Below, in pieces: positions 50,353 to 50,825 of a DNA stretch of 50,825 nt. Under the pieces are notes generated by a model, which worked only from the letters and a program-made list of their open reading frames with translations, was not told where the DNA came from and ran no database searches. Made by a program: the position numbers and the translations under genes. This DNA is from an uncultured Bacilli bacterium (GTDB taxonomy: Bacteria > Bacillota_I > Bacilli_A > RF39 > UBA660), in assembly GCA_934098375.1 (NCBI GenBank), contig CAKOOC010000006.1, positions 1 to 50,825 on the forward strand, read 5' to 3'. Each line of letters opens with the position of its first letter. Position 1 is the stretch's first letter.

Positions 50353-50825
50353 ATGAGAAGTTTTCTATATAAAAGGAAAATAATATATATAATTTTGATT
50401 GTGATTGGGATCATTACTGTGACGGGAACAACGTATGCCATCTTTACAACAACAACTACGCAAGAAGGAACTAATACAATTGAAACATTAAAATGCTTAG
50501 AATTGGAATTTTCTAATCAAAAGAATGTTATTAGTTTGTTAAACACTTATCCCATGACCGATGAAAGAGGAAGTAAAAACACCCCATATTCTTTTACCTT
50601 AACCAATAAGTGTGGAACATATGTAGAATACTCAGTAGGTTTAGCTATAAACAAGGATAATACCTTAGAAGATAAATATGTCAAGACGGTATTTTCTCTT
50701 GCGAATGATACGGGAGAACCAGTTCTTTTAACTGATAGAGTTGCAGGAGAAGTATATAATAATAAGAAAACATATATATTTAGAAATGATGGCTTAGAAA
50801 ATAATGCTAGTAAAGACTATAAATT
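50353..50825 (+). CDS. Sister surface protein (partial, runs off the window)
   Basis: ATG 50353 follows GGGTG. The visible 157 residues are nearly identical to the N-terminal part of the protein at 48090, with changes such as AIFTTTT retained, GDTGEPI to NDTGEPV and SKKSY to NKKTY. The rest is outside the window. It has its own poly-G promoter with nine G. Confidence 0.9.
   Translation, partial: MRSFLYKRKIIYIILIVIGIITVTGTTYAIFTTTTTQEGTNTIETLKCLELEFSNQKNVISLLNTYPMTDERGSKNTPYSFTLTNKCGTYVEYSVGLAINKDNTLEDKYVKTVFSLANDTGEPVLLTDRVAGEVYNNKKTYIFRNDGLENNASKDYK

Larger units (their letters stand above)
50289..50825 (+). repeat. Direct repeat, copy 2: promoter plus 5' part of sister surface-protein gene
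   Basis: Second copy of 48026-48562, cut by the window edge. Confidence 0.9.

Overview
The window comes from a very AT-rich, low-GC Gram-positive bacterium (Bacillota, Bacilli-like). Conserved Bacillus-type gene blocks are present: dnaD-nth, recU-ponA, rimM-trmD-rplS, rpsU-yqeY, rnc-smc and ftsE-ftsX-M23 hydrolase. Four genes look sporulation-associated: gerM, gerE, spoIIIAH and spoIIP. TGA is used as a stop codon, for example at the ends of dnaD, ftsX and rimM, so this is not a code-4 mollicute. The many secreted proteins with Thr/Ser-rich linkers, InlB-type repeats and glycine-rich domains suggest an uncultivated host- or gut-associated lineage. That lineage assignment is inference.

Layout. 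1-5979: a secreted multi-domain protein, a Xer recombinase, a small membrane protein and pyruvate phosphate dikinase. 5980-8560: a candidate small RNA with internal repeats, then a histidine-phosphatase/glycosyltransferase fusion and a GNAT acetyltransferase. 8562-10324 (minus strand): gerM, gerE, spoIIIAH. 10569-13632: a CmpB-like membrane protein, a C39 peptidase ABC exporter and two tiny double-glycine-leader peptides that form a bacteriocin-like cassette. 13674-16012: cca, dnaD, nth. 16038-21974 (minus strand): a CapA-SGNH fusion, a hexapeptide acetyltransferase, a class A PBP and recU. 22085-30614: ysxC, pilin-like genes (one decayed), der, a metallopeptidase, an rRNA methyltransferase, a degenerate GDPD and a Thr-linker lipid-anchored or membrane-anchored protein. 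30751-34622: rimM, trmD, rplS, a second copy of the Thr-linker family inserted after a duplicated rplS 3' end, rpsU, yqeY. 34699-35141: four tRNA genes. 35259-36331 (minus strand): a TroA/ZnuA-like lipoprotein lacking its metal ligands, and yidD. 36443-42412: rnc, smc, spoIIP, a small membrane protein and an ATP-grasp protein. 42478-42853: tRNA-Arg and a candidate type I toxin-antitoxin locus. 43092-45887: ftsEX and an M23 hydrolase. 46030-50825: an XRE regulator and a family of glycine-rich surface proteins, two of which have a poly-G tract inside the promoter spacer.

Three things stand out as possibly undescribed systems. First, a two-peptide bacteriocin-like cassette (11352-13632): both mature peptides carry GxxxG motifs and a near-terminal Cys. 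Second, a compact type I toxin-antitoxin module (42620-42945): a 30-residue hydrophobic peptide is fully overlapped by a convergent antisense RNA, and both transcripts have their own promoter and terminator. Third, a putative phase-variable surface-antigen family (48026-50825): two near-identical promoters have G8 and G9 tracts that set the -35/-10 spacing to 16 or 17 bp. Further oddities are a 48-bp duplication of the rplS 3' end flanking an inserted gene, several genes whose -10 box lies directly before the start codon, and several pseudo-enzymes.
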